64,000 bases of DNA from positions 124,001-188,000 of the forward strand of contig NZ_BBYJ01000009.1 of NCBI RefSeq assembly GCF_001528665.1, in the 5' to 3' direction. The notes beneath the pieces were generated by a model. The model worked only from the letters and a program-made list of their open reading frames with translations, was not told the origin of the DNA and ran no database searches. The first letter of the stretch is position 1; each line of letters opens with the position of its first letter. The stretch is from Microtetraspora malaysiensis. GTDB taxonomy: Bacteria > Actinomycetota > Actinomycetes > Streptosporangiales > Streptosporangiaceae. The position numbers and the translations under genes are program-made. Shown here piece after piece: positions 24,294 through 35,189 of the stretch.

Positions 24294-26672
24294 TCAGCGG
24301 TCGGTGAGACCGGCGCGGCGCAGCGCCTCGGCCATCGCGCCGCCGGGGGCGGCGGAGCCCCGGCCGCCGGACCCGCCCGACGAGCCGCGGCCCGACCGGC
24401 CGCGGTCCTGGCGGGACCGGCCGCCCTGGTCCCGCTGGCCGCCGTCCCGCTGGCCGCCGTCCCGCTGGCCGCCGTCCCGACGGCCGCCGCGGTCGCCCTG
24501 GCGCTGGTCGCCGCGCGCCGGGGTCTCGTCCTCGAGCCGGAGGGTGAGACCGATGCGCTTGCGCGGGATGTCGACGTCGAGCACCTTCACCCGGACGATG
24601 TCGCCGGGCTTCACCACGTCGCGCGGGTCCTTCACGAAGTTGCTGGACATGGCCGAGACGTGCACCAGGCCGTCCTGGTGGACGCCGACGTCGACGAACG
24701 CGCCGAAGGCCGCGACGTTGGTGACCACGCCCTCCAGCACCATGCCCGGCTTGAGGTCGGAGATCTTCTCGACGCCCTCCTTGAAGGTGGCCGTCTTGAA
24801 GGCCGGACGCGGGTCGCGACCCGGCTTCTCCAGCTCCTTGAGGATGTCGGTCACGGTCGGCAGGCCGAAGGTGTCGTCCACGAACCGGGCCGGATCGACG
24901 GCCCGCAACGCGGCGGTGTTGCCGATCAGGTTCTTGATGTCGCTCCCGGCGGAGTCGAGGATGCGCCGGACGACGGGGTAGGCCTCCGGGTGCACGCTCG
25001 ACGCGTCGAGCGGGTCGTCGCCGCCGGGGATGCGCAGGAAGCCCGCGCACTGCTCGAACGCCTTCGGACCGAGCCGCGGCACATCCTTCAGCGCCCGCCG
25101 GGAGCGGAACGGGCCGTTGGCGTCGCGGTGGGCCACGATGTTCTCGGCCAGCCCGGAGCCGATGCCCGAGACGCGGGTCAGCAGCGGGGCCGAGGCGGTG
25201 TTGACGTCGACGCCGACCCCGTTGACGCAGTCTTCCACCACCGCGTCGAGCGAGCGCGACAGCTTCACCTCGGACAGGTCGTGCTGGTACTGCCCGACGC
25301 CGATCGACTTCGGATCGATCTTGACCAGCTCGGCCAGCGGGTCCTGCAGGCGGCGGGCGATCGAGACCGCGCCGCGCAGCGACACGTCGAGGCCGGGCAG
25401 CTCCTGCGAGGCGTAGGCGGAGGCGGAGTAGACCGACGCCCCGGCCTCGGAGACCACGATCTTGGTCAGCCCCGGCATCAGCTTGACCAGCTCGCCGGCG
25501 AGCTTGTCGGTCTCCCGCGAGGCGGTGCCGTTCCCGATGGCGATCAGCTCGACGCCGTGCTGCTGGACGAGCCGCCCGAGGGCGGCGAGCGACTGGTCCC
25601 ACTGCCGCTTCGGCTCGTGCGGATAGATCGTCTCGGTGGCGACCGCCTTGCCGGTCGCGTCGACCACCGCCACCTTCACGCCGGTGCGCAGGCCGGGGTC
25701 GAGACCCATGGTCGTCCGGGTGCCGGCCGGCGCCGCGAGCAGCAGGTCGCGCAGGTTGGCCGCGAACACGCGGACCGCCTCCTCCTCGGCCGCCTGCCAC
25801 AGGCGGGTGCGCAGGTCGATGCCGAGGTGAACGAGGACGCGGGTGCGCCACGCCCAGCGGACGGTGTCGGACAGCCAGCGGTCGGCCGGCCGCCCCTGGT
25901 CACGGATGCCGAAGCGCTGCGCGATGCGCAGCTCGTACCCGTTGGGCTCCTCGGCCTCGGGGTCGAGCGTGAGGGTCAGGACCTCCTCCTTCTCGCCGCG
26001 GAACATGGCGAGGATGCGGTGGGAGGGGAGCTTGGTGAAGGGCTCGGAGAAGTCGAAGTAGTCGGCGAACTTGGCGCCGGCCTCCTCCTTGCCCTCGCGG
26101 ACGGCGGCGGCCACCCGGCCCCGCGACCACATGCGCTCGCGCAGCTCGCCGATGAGGTCGGCGTCCTCGGCGAACCGCTCGACCAGGATCGCCCTGGCGC
26201 CTTCGAGCGCCGCCGCCGCGTCGGCGACGGACTCGCCGACGAAGGCCTCGGCGCTCGCGTGCGGGTCGAGCGTCGGGTCGGCCAGCAGCTGGTCGGCCAG
26301 CGGCTCCAGTCCCGCCTCGCGGGCGATCTGCGCCTTGGTGCGCCGCTTGGGTTTGTAGGGGAGGTAGATGTCCTCGAGCCGTGACTTGGAGTCGGCGGCC
26401 ATGATCTGCGCCTCGAGGGCCTCGTCGAGCTTGCCCTGGGAGCGGATCGACTCCAGGATCGCCGCCCGGCGCTCCTCCATCTCGCGCAGGTAGCGCAACC
26501 GCTCCTCGAGGGTGCGCAGCTGCGCGTCGTCGAGCATGCCGGTCGCTTCCTTGCGGTAGCGGGCGATGAACGGCACCGTCGCGCCACCGTCGAGCAGGTC
26601 GACGGCCGCTGTTACCTGGGCCTCGCGCACGCCGAGCTCGTCGGCGATCCGCTGCTGAATAGAGGTCGTCAC
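24294..26672 (-). CDS. tex: Tex family RNA-binding transcription accessory protein
   Basis: This 792-aa protein matches Tex throughout: an N-terminal helical region (residues 1-190), YqgF-like RNase H domain ([22 protein letters not shown]), helix-hairpin-helix repeats ([16 protein letters not shown]-like; [22 protein letters not shown]) and an S1 RNA-binding domain ([31 protein letters not shown]). The last 80 residues form a low-complexity Arg/Gly/Gln tail with tandem DGGQR units, an addition over enterobacterial Tex that may add nonspecific RNA affinity. It is transcribed alone and converges on the aldo-keto reductase gene. Confidence 0.95.
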   Translation of the reverse strand: MTTSIQQRIADELGVREAQVTAAVDLLDGGATVPFIARYRKEATGMLDDAQLRTLEERLRYLREMEERRAAILESIRSQGKLDEALEAQIMAADSKSRLEDIYLPYKPKRRTKAQIAREAGLEPLADQLLADPTLDPHASAEAFVGESVADAAAALEGARAILVERFAEDADLIGELRERMWSRGRVAAAVREGKEEAGAKFADYFDFSEPFTKLPSHRILAMFRGEKEEVLTLTLDPEAEEPNGYELRIAQRFGIRDQGRPADRWLSDTVRWAWRTRVLVHLGIDLRTRLWQAAEEEAVRVFAANLRDLLLAAPAGTRTTMGLDPGLRTGVKVAVVDATGKAVATETIYPHEPKRQWDQSLAALGRLVQQHGVELIAIGNGTASRETDKLAGELVKLMPGLTKIVVSEAGASVYSASAYASQELPGLDVSLRGAVSIARRLQDPLAELVKIDPKSIGVGQYQHDLSEVKLSRSLDAVVEDCVNGVGVDVNTASAPLLTRVSGIGSGLAENIVAHRDANGPFRSRRALKDVPRLGPKAFEQCAGFLRIPGGDDPLDASSVHPEAYPVVRRILDSAGSDIKNLIGNTAALRAVDPARFVDDTFGLPTVTDILKELEKPGRDPRPAFKTATFKEGVEKISDLKPGMVLEGVVTNVAAFGAFVDVGVHQDGLVHVSAMSSNFVKDPRDVVKPGDIVRVKVLDVDIPRKRIGLTLRLEDETPARGDQRQGDRGGRRDGGQRDGGQRDGGQRDQGGRSRQDRGRSGRGSSGGSGGRGSAAPGGAMAEALRRAGLTDR

Positions 26673-26795
26673 GGTCGCCTATTCTGCCCGACGCCTCCGA
26701 CAGTCCGCGTCGTACGGCCAGGCAGGGCCGTACGACGCGGACGGAGAAGGACGCCGGGAGCGCGGGGTCAGGTAGGCCGCGCCCCCGGCGCCGGG

Positions 26796-29069
<2,274 letters not shown>

Positions 29070-29228
29070 GCGTGCTCCACGTCCGGTGGGCTGATGGGGG
29101 TTGGGGGTGCGATGGACGCGTGACGAGGCGGGGAGCTCTCGTCGATTGGTGGGGGTGAGTACGGATCGGCGTTGCCGGGTGGTGATCGCGGCACGGGCGC
29201 GCTCCCGCCTGCGGGTTTCCGTATTACT

Positions 29229-29247
29229 ATTAGGAAGCTTTCCTTTT
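29229..29247. promoter_or_regulatory. ROK-type operator candidate upstream of the chitinase
   Basis: ATTAGGAAGCTTTCCTTTT has the core GGAAGCTTTCC at 29233-29243, one base different from the core before the ROK gene (5333-5343). It lies 160 bp before the chitinase start inside a 342-bp gap (29070-29411), in an AT-rich patch that probably includes the chitinase promoter. The remainder of the gap shows nothing clear. Control by the ROK regulator is inferred. Confidence 0.6.
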
Positions 29248-29411
29248 AATTTCTCGTGAAACTACCCTCGGCGAGATCGCGCGTCAATATCCCGGGGCGA
29301 ACCCGCGGTCAGGGGCGTGGGACCATCCTTCGGTCGCCGGCGTCGATCCCGGCGGCGTCACCGCGGAGACACGCGGAGAGACACTGGAGACATGAGCGAA
29401 AGGACCACCCT

Positions 29412-29996
29412 GTGGCCGACGTGACCTTCCACTTCGACCCGGTCTGCCCATGGACCTGGCGCGCGTCGCGCTGGCTCGCGAACGTCGCCGAGGCGCGCGG
29501 GCTGGCCGTCGAATGGCGGTCGTTCAGCCTCGCCGTCCTGAACGAGGGCAAGGAGATCCCGGAGGCGTACCGGGCGCCGATGGCCGCCTCCGCGCGTGCG
29601 CTGCGGCTGGTCGAGGCGCTGCACGCGGGCGGCCGCGGCGAAGGGGCCGCCGCCTTCTACGCCGAGCTCGGCGCCCGGGTGCACGAGGCCGGGGCCCCGC
29701 TGACCGACGAGGTCGTGGCTGAGGCGGCCCGGGCGGCGGGGGTGGGGGACGCGGTGTCCGCGCTGGACGACCCGGCGTGGGACGCGGCGGTCCGCGCCGC
29801 CCACGACCGCGCGTTCTCCTCGGCCGGGCCGGACATCGGCTCACCCGTGATCATCCTGGAAGGGGCGGAGCGGGGCCTGCACGGGCCGATCCTGTCCGAG
29901 ATCCCCGGAGAGAAGGACGGCGTGGCTCTGTGGGAGGCCGTCGAGCCGCTGCTGCGCAGCCCGATCTTCTTCGAGGTCAAGCGCGGACGCGGGTGA
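29412..29996 (+). CDS. DsbA-like thioredoxin-fold protein resembling mycothiol nitroreductase Rv2466c
   Basis: This 194-aa cytoplasmic protein aligns by eye with Rv2466c along its length: FHFDPVCPWTWRASRWL, WRSFSLAVLNEGKEIPEAYR, GARVHEAGAPL, GSPVIILEGAERGLHGPILSEIP and FFEVKRGRG. The helical insert between strands is present. The active-site CxxC of Rv2466c (CPWC) reads CPWT, so the second Cys is missing; reduction would have to work through a monothiol-mycothiol disulfide. GTG 29412 has AAAGGA 7 nt upstream. It diverges from the chitinase gene and has no evident operon partner. Confidence 0.85.
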   Translation: MADVTFHFDPVCPWTWRASRWLANVAEARGLAVEWRSFSLAVLNEGKEIPEAYRAPMAASARALRLVEALHAGGRGEGAAAFYAELGARVHEAGAPLTDEVVAEAARAAGVGDAVSALDDPAWDAAVRAAHDRAFSSAGPDIGSPVIILEGAERGLHGPILSEIPGEKDGVALWEAVEPLLRSPIFFEVKRGRG

Positions 29997-30006
29997 CGCG
30001 CTCCGC

Positions 30007-30528
30007 TCAGTGGACGCGCACCTTGCGGTAGAACTCCAGGGTCATGAAGACCAGGAGAGAGATCGCCAGCAGGGTGCCGAGCAGGTACGCGGGCCGGTGA
30101 CGCACCCGCGCCGCCCGCCGGAGCCCGCCTCCGGCCGGTCCGGCCTGCCGGGCGGGGGCCGGCGGCCGGGCCCACGCCGGTCGCGCGGGCCGTTCGGCGG
30201 GTCGCGTGGTCCGCTCGTCCCGATCCGGCCGGTGCGGGGTCACCGGCACGGCCGGCACGCCGGACGCGGCGGCGATCTCCGCGTGGTGCGCCAGATAGCC
30301 GGCGGGGAAGGTGGTGACGCTGCCGCACCCGCAGTTGGGGCAGATCGTCCCGGCCCACGGCGACTGGACGGGGAGGTCGCCGCGCAGCCACACGACGACG
30401 TCGTTGCCGTGCCCGTCGGAGAGGCGTCGGACGACGTACTCCTCCTCCCAGACGAGCCAGCAGCGCAGGCACTCGAACGGCCATTTCTCGTTCGCGCTGA
30501 ATCCGTCGTGCTCGTACACCAGGACCAC
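30007..30528 (-). CDS. Tail-anchored zinc-ribbon-like protein of unknown function
   Basis: I do not recognise this 173-aa protein. Its N-terminal part has two Cys pairs, FECLRCWLVWEEEY and TICPNCGCGSVTTFP, that could bind one zinc ion. A proline- and arginine-rich linker (about 95-140) follows, then one C-terminal membrane segment (AYLLGTLLAISLLVFMTLEFY) with a short basic end, which suggests a tail-anchored protein with its metal domain in the cytoplasm. The start is uncertain because three GTG codons occur within the first four. It is convergent with the nitroreductase-like gene. Confidence 0.7.
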   Translation of the reverse strand: MVLVYEHDGFSANEKWPFECLRCWLVWEEEYVVRRLSDGHGNDVVVWLRGDLPVQSPWAGTICPNCGCGSVTTFPAGYLAHHAEIAAASGVPAVPVTPHRPDRDERTTRPAERPARPAWARPPAPARQAGPAGGGLRRAARVRHRPAYLLGTLLAISLLVFMTLEFYRKVRVH

Positions 30529-30653
30529 CCCCGGAGGCGCACCGTTTTTGCCGTGGTGATCCCAGTGTCCGTACCCTCACGCAGTGTCGGCAAGGCGACG
30601 GATCGCTACAAATAGTATCGATTCAATTACCTTCTGTCAGTGACACGTGGCGC

Positions 30654-32291
30654 TCAGGGGAGGCGGAGCCGCCGGCCCCGGGTCACCGCGCGCAGATCCG
30701 CCTCGATCCGGGAGGCCGTCTCGGTGAGCGGGGGCAGCAGCGCCGCGAGTGTCTCCTCGACGGGGCCACGCGCCGCGTGGCTCGCGACGTTGAGCGCGGC
30801 CACCACTTGGCCGGCGCGGTCCCTGACCGGGACGGCCAGCGAGCGGAGCCCCTCCTCCAGCTCTTCGTCCACGAAGGCGTGCCCCTGCTCGGCCGCCCCC
30901 TCGACGATCGCCGCCAGCTCCGCCGGGTCGGTCACGGTCCGCCCGGTGATGGGGCGCGGGTCCGCGCCGGCCAGCCGCGCCGCCCGCTCCGTGTGCGGGA
31001 GGCCGGCCAGCAGCACCCGCCCCATCGAGGTCGCGTACGCGGGGAGCCGGGTGCCGACCGTGATGTCGACACTCATGATCTTGTAGGCCGGCACCCGCGC
31101 GACGTAGCGGATGTCGTCGCCGTCGAGCACCGCCATGGACGCCGACTCGTGCGTGCGCCGGACCAGGTCGGCCATGTGCGGCTGCACGATCTCGGCGAAG
31201 CCGAGCGACGACAGGTGCGCGTATCCGAGTTCGAGCACGCGGGGCAGCGGCCGGAAGTCGCGTCCGGCGTGCTCGACGTAGCCGAGGTGCTCCAGGGTGA
31301 GCAGCGCGCGTCGCGCGGTCGCCCGGGCCAGGCCGGTGCTCTCGGCGACCTCCGACAGCGAACGCGTGCCGTCGAGGGCGCAGAGCACCGTGAGCCCCCT
31401 GGCCAGGGACTGCAGGAACTCGGGCCCCAGCTCGCGCTTGGCCGTCCGCGCGGGGTCCGCCCCGGCCGGGGGCGCGGCCGCCGCGCCCGGCCCGCCGGAG
31501 GCTCGCTCCGCCAGGACGCGCGAGAGGGCCGCCTCCATGGCGCCGGCCTCCTCGTGTAGCCGGGGGAGCGTCGCCTCGGCGAGCGAGGCGACCGTGTGCC
31601 TGCTGGTGTGGCTCACCACGCTGACCGCGCAGGCCGCACGCCCGGACGGGCCGCGCACGGGCACGGCCACCGCGATCAGGCCGGGCTCGATGAGCTGGTC
31701 GTCGGCCGCCCAGCCGTCGGCGGCGGCGTGGGCGACGCGGCGGTCGAACTCCTCCGCCTCGACGGGCGGGCGCGCGGGCACGGCGGGGAAGCGCTCGGGG
31801 AAGCGCTCCGGTGACGCGCGCCGGGCGAGCCAGGCCGCCCGGGCGGCCTCGTCCCACTCGGTGGCGAAGAGCGGGCCGGGGGCGCATCGCTCGGCGGGCA
31901 GCAGGTCGCCGATGCGGAAGGCCAGCGACATGGTGCGCCGGCGGGTGATCTGGGTGACGAACCTGACGCCGTCGCCGTCGGGCACCGCGACGGAGACGGA
32001 CTCGTCGAACTCGTCGGCCAGCCGCTCGGCCACCGGTCCGAGCGCGTCCGGGATGCCGCAGCCGGCCAGGTAGGCGTTGCCCGGCTCCATCAGTGGCGGG
32101 GCCAGCTCGACCTCGCGGTCGATCTCGCGCAGATGGCCGAGGTGGACGAGGGTGGCGACCACGCGGTCCACGGTCGAGCGGGCGAGTCCGGTGGCTCGGG
32201 CGAGCTCGCTCGGACGCATCCGGTGCCCACCGGGCGCCGACATGACGCGCAGCACGGCCAGCCCTCGTTCGAGCGGCCCGACGACATCCAT
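30654..32291 (-). CDS. Tandem double-module IclR regulator of the pca operon
   Basis: This 545-aa protein contains two complete IclR units. Unit 1 has its winged helix at about 6-70 (MRPSELARATGLARSTVDRVVATLVHLGHL) and sensor to about 255. After a Gly/Pro/Ala linker, unit 2 has winged helix LSEVAESTGLARATARRALLTLEHLGYVEH and sensor VGTRLPAYATSMGRVLLAGLP through ALNVASHA. Typical IclR proteins are about 260 aa with one unit, as in PcaR, PcaU and PobR. ATG 32291 opens the first helix domain with only a weak ribosome site; a longer frame into pcaI is a shadow. It is divergent from pcaIJFHGBL-pobA, so it is the likely activator or repressor sensing protocatechuate or beta-ketoadipate. Confidence 0.92.
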   Translation of the reverse strand: MDVVGPLERGLAVLRVMSAPGGHRMRPSELARATGLARSTVDRVVATLVHLGHLREIDREVELAPPLMEPGNAYLAGCGIPDALGPVAERLADEFDESVSVAVPDGDGVRFVTQITRRRTMSLAFRIGDLLPAERCAPGPLFATEWDEAARAAWLARRASPERFPERFPAVPARPPVEAEEFDRRVAHAAADGWAADDQLIEPGLIAVAVPVRGPSGRAACAVSVVSHTSRHTVASLAEATLPRLHEEAGAMEAALSRVLAERASGGPGAAAAPPAGADPARTAKRELGPEFLQSLARGLTVLCALDGTRSLSEVAESTGLARATARRALLTLEHLGYVEHAGRDFRPLPRVLELGYAHLSSLGFAEIVQPHMADLVRRTHESASMAVLDGDDIRYVARVPAYKIMSVDITVGTRLPAYATSMGRVLLAGLPHTERAARLAGADPRPITGRTVTDPAELAAIVEGAAEQGHAFVDEELEEGLRSLAVPVRDRAGQVVAALNVASHAARGPVEETLAALLPPLTETASRIEADLRAVTRGRRLRLP

Positions 32292-32338
32292 CTTGACATC
32301 CGTTCGTAGGCGGGAGGAAACTCCTGGCAAGTCAATTA

Positions 32339-32379
32339 TGAACGAAAGTTCACTGGGCGAACAACCCTGCGAACAACCC
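32339..32379. promoter_or_regulatory. Candidate IclR operator with palindrome and tandem repeat
   Basis: In the 96-bp gap between the IclR gene and pcaI, TGAAC (32339-32343) and GTTCA (32348-32352) form a perfect inverted repeat with a 4-bp spacer. They are followed by a 12-bp-period tandem repeat GCGAACAACCC at 32357-32367 and 32369-32379. GAAC half-sites thus recur at one-turn spacing. PcaU and PobR of Acinetobacter use a palindrome plus a direct repeat, a similar plan. Confidence 0.6.
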
Positions 32380-32387
32380 GAGGAGCG

Positions 32388-33197
32388 ATGGCAGAGATCC
32401 GGAGTCTGCGTGACGCCGTGGCCGACCTCATCCATGACGGCGACACCGTCGCCATGGAGGGCTTCACCCATCTGATCCCGTTCGCGGCCGCGCACGAGAT
32501 CATCCGCCAGGGCATCACCGACCTGACCCTCGTCCGCATGACCCCCGACGTGATCTACGACCAGCTCATCGGCATGGGCGTCGCGCGACGCCTGGTCTTC
32601 TCCTGGGGCGGCAACCCCGGGGTGGGCTCGCTGCACCGGTTCCGCGACGCGGTCGAGAACGGCTGGCCGCGCCCGCTGGAGCTCGACGAGCACAGCCACG
32701 CGGGCATGGCCAACCGCTATGTCGCGGGCGCGTCCCGGCTGCCGTTCGCGGTGCTGCGTGGCTACCGGGGCAGCGACCTGCCGAAGCGCTCCTCGACCAT
32801 CGCCACCGTCACCTGCCCGTTCACCGGCGAGGAGCTGGCCGCCGTCGCCGCGGTGAACCCCGACGTCACGGTCATCCACGCGCAGCGCGCCGACCGCGCG
32901 GGCAACGTCCAGCTCTGGGGGCTCGTCGGCGTGCAGAAGGAGGCCGCGCTCGCCGCCGACCGGGTCCTGGTCACCGTGGAGGAGATCGTCGACGAGCTGG
33001 AGCCGATGCCGGACGCCGTGGTCCTGCCGGGCTGGACGGTGAGCGCCGTGGCCCACGTGCCGAACGGCGCCCACCCCTCGTACGCGGCGGGCTACTCGGT
33101 CCGCGACAACGATTTCTACCAGGCATGGGACCCCATCTCCCGGGACCGTGAGGCGTTCCTGGCCTGGATGCGCGAGCACGTGCTGGAGGCATCGTGA
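32388..33197 (+). CDS. pcaI: 3-oxoadipate CoA-transferase subunit A
   Basis: This 269-aa subunit pairs with PcaJ to transfer CoA from succinyl-CoA to beta-ketoadipate. It has the alpha-subunit fold start DGDTVAMEGFTHLIPFAAAHEIIRQG and the oxyanion-type region VFSWGGNPGVGSLHRFRDAVENG. It is the first gene of the operon; GAGGAGCG precedes the ATG, and its stop overlaps the pcaJ start by 4 bp. Related enzymes of this subtype act on glutaconate or other diacids, but the operon fixes the assignment. Confidence 0.93.
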   Translation: MAEIRSLRDAVADLIHDGDTVAMEGFTHLIPFAAAHEIIRQGITDLTLVRMTPDVIYDQLIGMGVARRLVFSWGGNPGVGSLHRFRDAVENGWPRPLELDEHSHAGMANRYVAGASRLPFAVLRGYRGSDLPKRSSTIATVTCPFTGEELAAVAAVNPDVTVIHAQRADRAGNVQLWGLVGVQKEAALAADRVLVTVEEIVDELEPMPDAVVLPGWTVSAVAHVPNGAHPSYAAGYSVRDNDFYQAWDPISRDREAFLAWMREHVLEAS

Positions 33198-33979
33198 GCG
33201 ACACGACGAACGCCGCGCCGGACTGGACGGCCGACGAGCTGATGACCGTCAACGCGGCGCGCGCGCTCCACGGGTCGCGCACCTGCTTCGTCGGCATCGG
33301 CCTCCCCAGCGCCGCGGCCAACCTGGCCCGCCGCACCTCCCAGCCGGACCTCGTGCTCATCTATGAGTCCGGCACGCTCGGGTCCAAGCCGACCCGGCTG
33401 CCGCTGTCGATCGGCGACGGCGAGCTGGCCGCCACCGCCGACGCGGTCGTGTCGGTCCCCGAGATCTTCAACTACTGGCTGCAGGCCGGGCGGATCGACG
33501 TCGGCTTCCTCGGCGCCGCCCAGGTGGACCGGTACGCGAACATCAACACGACCGTGATCGACCGGGGGCCGGACCGGCCCGAGGGACGGCTCCCCGGCGC
33601 GGGCGGCGCCCCCGAGATCGCGGCGAGCTGCCGCAAGGTGCTGATGGTGCTGCGCCACTCGCGGCGCAACTTCGTGGAGCGGCTCGACTTCGTCACCACC
33701 GTCGGGCACGGTTCCGGCCCCGGCGACCGGGCCGGGCTCGGCCTGCTGGGCCAGGGCCCCGTGGCGGTCATCACCGACCTCGGCGTGCTCCGTCCCGACC
33801 CCGAGACGGCCGAGCTCGTCCTCACCGAGATCCACCCCGGGGTCACCGTCGAGCAGGTGACCGAGGCGACCGGCTGGAAGCTGCGCGTCGCCGACTCCGT
33901 CGGCGTCACCGAACCCCCCACCCAGGCCGAGCTGGCCGCGCTCCGCGCGCTCAAATCCGGAGGTGACCCCCGTGCGTGA
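33194..33979 (+). CDS. pcaJ: 3-oxoadipate CoA-transferase subunit B
   Basis: This 261-aa beta subunit carries the catalytic glutamate that forms the glutamyl-CoA intermediate, seen in LVLIYESGTLGSKPTRLPLSIGDGEL. The glycine-rich active-site neighbourhood continues in GFLGAAQVDRYANINTTVI. The GTG start overlaps pcaI (GTGA), and the end overlaps pcaF by 8 nt, indicating tight translational coupling. Function is set by context with pcaI and pcaF. Confidence 0.93.
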   Translation: MSDTTNAAPDWTADELMTVNAARALHGSRTCFVGIGLPSAAANLARRTSQPDLVLIYESGTLGSKPTRLPLSIGDGELAATADAVVSVPEIFNYWLQAGRIDVGFLGAAQVDRYANINTTVIDRGPDRPEGRLPGAGGAPEIAASCRKVLMVLRHSRRNFVERLDFVTTVGHGSGPGDRAGLGLLGQGPVAVITDLGVLRPDPETAELVLTEIHPGVTVEQVTEATGWKLRVADSVGVTEPPTQAELAALRALKSGGDPRA

Positions 33980-35144
33980 CGTGTACATCGTCGACGCCGT
34001 CCGTACTCCCGTCGGCAGGTACGGCGGAGCGCTGGCCGGCGTGCGGCCGGACGACCTGGCCGCCCACGCGCTGCGCGCGCTCGCCGAGCGCACCCCGGCG
34101 CTCGACCTCGCGCGGGTGGACGACGTGGTGTTCGGCAACGCCAACGGCGCCGGCGAGGAGAACCGCAACGTCGCCCGCATGGCCGCGCTGCTCGCCGGGT
34201 TCCCGGTCACCGTCCCGGGCAGCACCGTCAACCGGCTCTGCGGCTCCGGGATGGAGGCCGTGATCCAGGCGTACCGCGCCATCGCGGTGGGCGACGCCTC
34301 CGTCGCGATCGCGGGCGGCGTCGAGTCGATGAGCCGCGCCCCCTGGGTGGTGCCCAAGCCCGAGCGGGCGTTCCCCGCCGGGCACCAGCAGATGGTGTCC
34401 ACCACGCTCGGCTGGCGGCTGGTCAACCCGCGGATGCCCGAGGAGTGGACCATCGCGCTGGGCGAGAGCGCCGAGCTGCTCGCCGACCGGTACGGCGTCA
34501 CCCGCGAGGAGCAGGACGCCTTCGCGCTGGCCAGCCACGAGAAGGCGGCCCGCGCCTGGAAGGACGGCGCGTACGCCGCCGAGGTCGTCCCGCTCGACGG
34601 GCTCGCCCGGGACGAGAGCATCCGCGAGGACACCTCGCCGGAGGCGCTGGCCAGGCTGAAGCCCGCGTTCAGGAAGGGCGGCACGGTCACCGCGGGCAAC
34701 TCCTCCCCGCTGAACGACGGTGCGGCGGCGCTGCTGCTCACCGACGAGGCCGGGCTCGCCGCCACCGGGCGTGAGCCGCTCGCCCGCGTCCGGGCCTGCG
34801 CGGTCACCGCGGTCGAGCCGCAGTACTTCGGCATCGGCCCGGTCGAGGCGGTCAACCGGGCGCTTCAGCGGGCCTCCCGGACCTTCGCCGACCTGCTGAC
34901 CGTCGAACTGAACGAGGCGTTCGCCGCGCAGGCGCTCTCCTGCCTCGGCCGGTGGCCCGACCTCGACCCCGCCGTCGTCAACCCGCGCGGCGGCGCCATC
35001 GCGATCGGCCACCCGCTGGGCGCCTCGGGCGCGCGGATCACCGGCGCCGTCGCCCACCAGCTCGCGGCGGCCGGCTCCGGCACCGGCGTGGCCGCCCTCT
35101 GCATCGGCGTGGGCCAAGGCCTCGCCGTCGTCCTGGAACGCTGA
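33972..35144 (+). CDS. pcaF: Beta-ketoadipyl-CoA thiolase
   Basis: This 390-aa thiolase cleaves beta-ketoadipyl-CoA to succinyl-CoA and acetyl-CoA, the last step of the pathway. The nucleophile is Cys in STVNRLCGSGMEAVIQAY; His is in GGAIAIGHPLGASGARI; the second Cys is in ALCIGVGQGLAVVLER. I prefer GTG 33972, which has GGAGG at proper distance, over the in-frame GTG at 33963. It overlaps pcaJ. Compare the thiolase scrap at 21107-21499, which is a different paralogue. Confidence 0.94.
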   Translation: MRDVYIVDAVRTPVGRYGGALAGVRPDDLAAHALRALAERTPALDLARVDDVVFGNANGAGEENRNVARMAALLAGFPVTVPGSTVNRLCGSGMEAVIQAYRAIAVGDASVAIAGGVESMSRAPWVVPKPERAFPAGHQQMVSTTLGWRLVNPRMPEEWTIALGESAELLADRYGVTREEQDAFALASHEKAARAWKDGAYAAEVVPLDGLARDESIREDTSPEALARLKPAFRKGGTVTAGNSSPLNDGAAALLLTDEAGLAATGREPLARVRACAVTAVEPQYFGIGPVEAVNRALQRASRTFADLLTVELNEAFAAQALSCLGRWPDLDPAVVNPRGGAIAIGHPLGASGARITGAVAHQLAAAGSGTGVAALCIGVGQGLAVVLER

Positions 35145-35165
35145 CCGGCGAAACGAAGGAGCCCC

Positions 35166-35189
35166 ATGACAGCGAGGAGGCAGGCATGA
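35166..35189 (+). CDS. Seven-codon mini-ORF coupled to pcaH
   Basis: ATG at 35166 has its own AAGGAG (35156-35161) and encodes MTARRQA, stopping at a TGA that overlaps the pcaH ATG (35186-35189). The GAGGAGG for pcaH lies inside it. It could feed ribosomes to pcaH or tune the dioxygenase level. It may be coincidental. Confidence 0.35.
   Translation: MTARRQA

Noticed and set aside
29070-29411. DasR site upstream of the chitinase
   Set aside because: No sequence close to the ACTGGTCTAGACCACT-type consensus was seen; the AT-rich ROK-type core explains the region better.
32292-33179. N-terminal extension of the IclR regulator across pcaI
   Set aside because: It is antisense to pcaI, which has strong family motifs; the IclR DNA-binding domain begins right at 32291.
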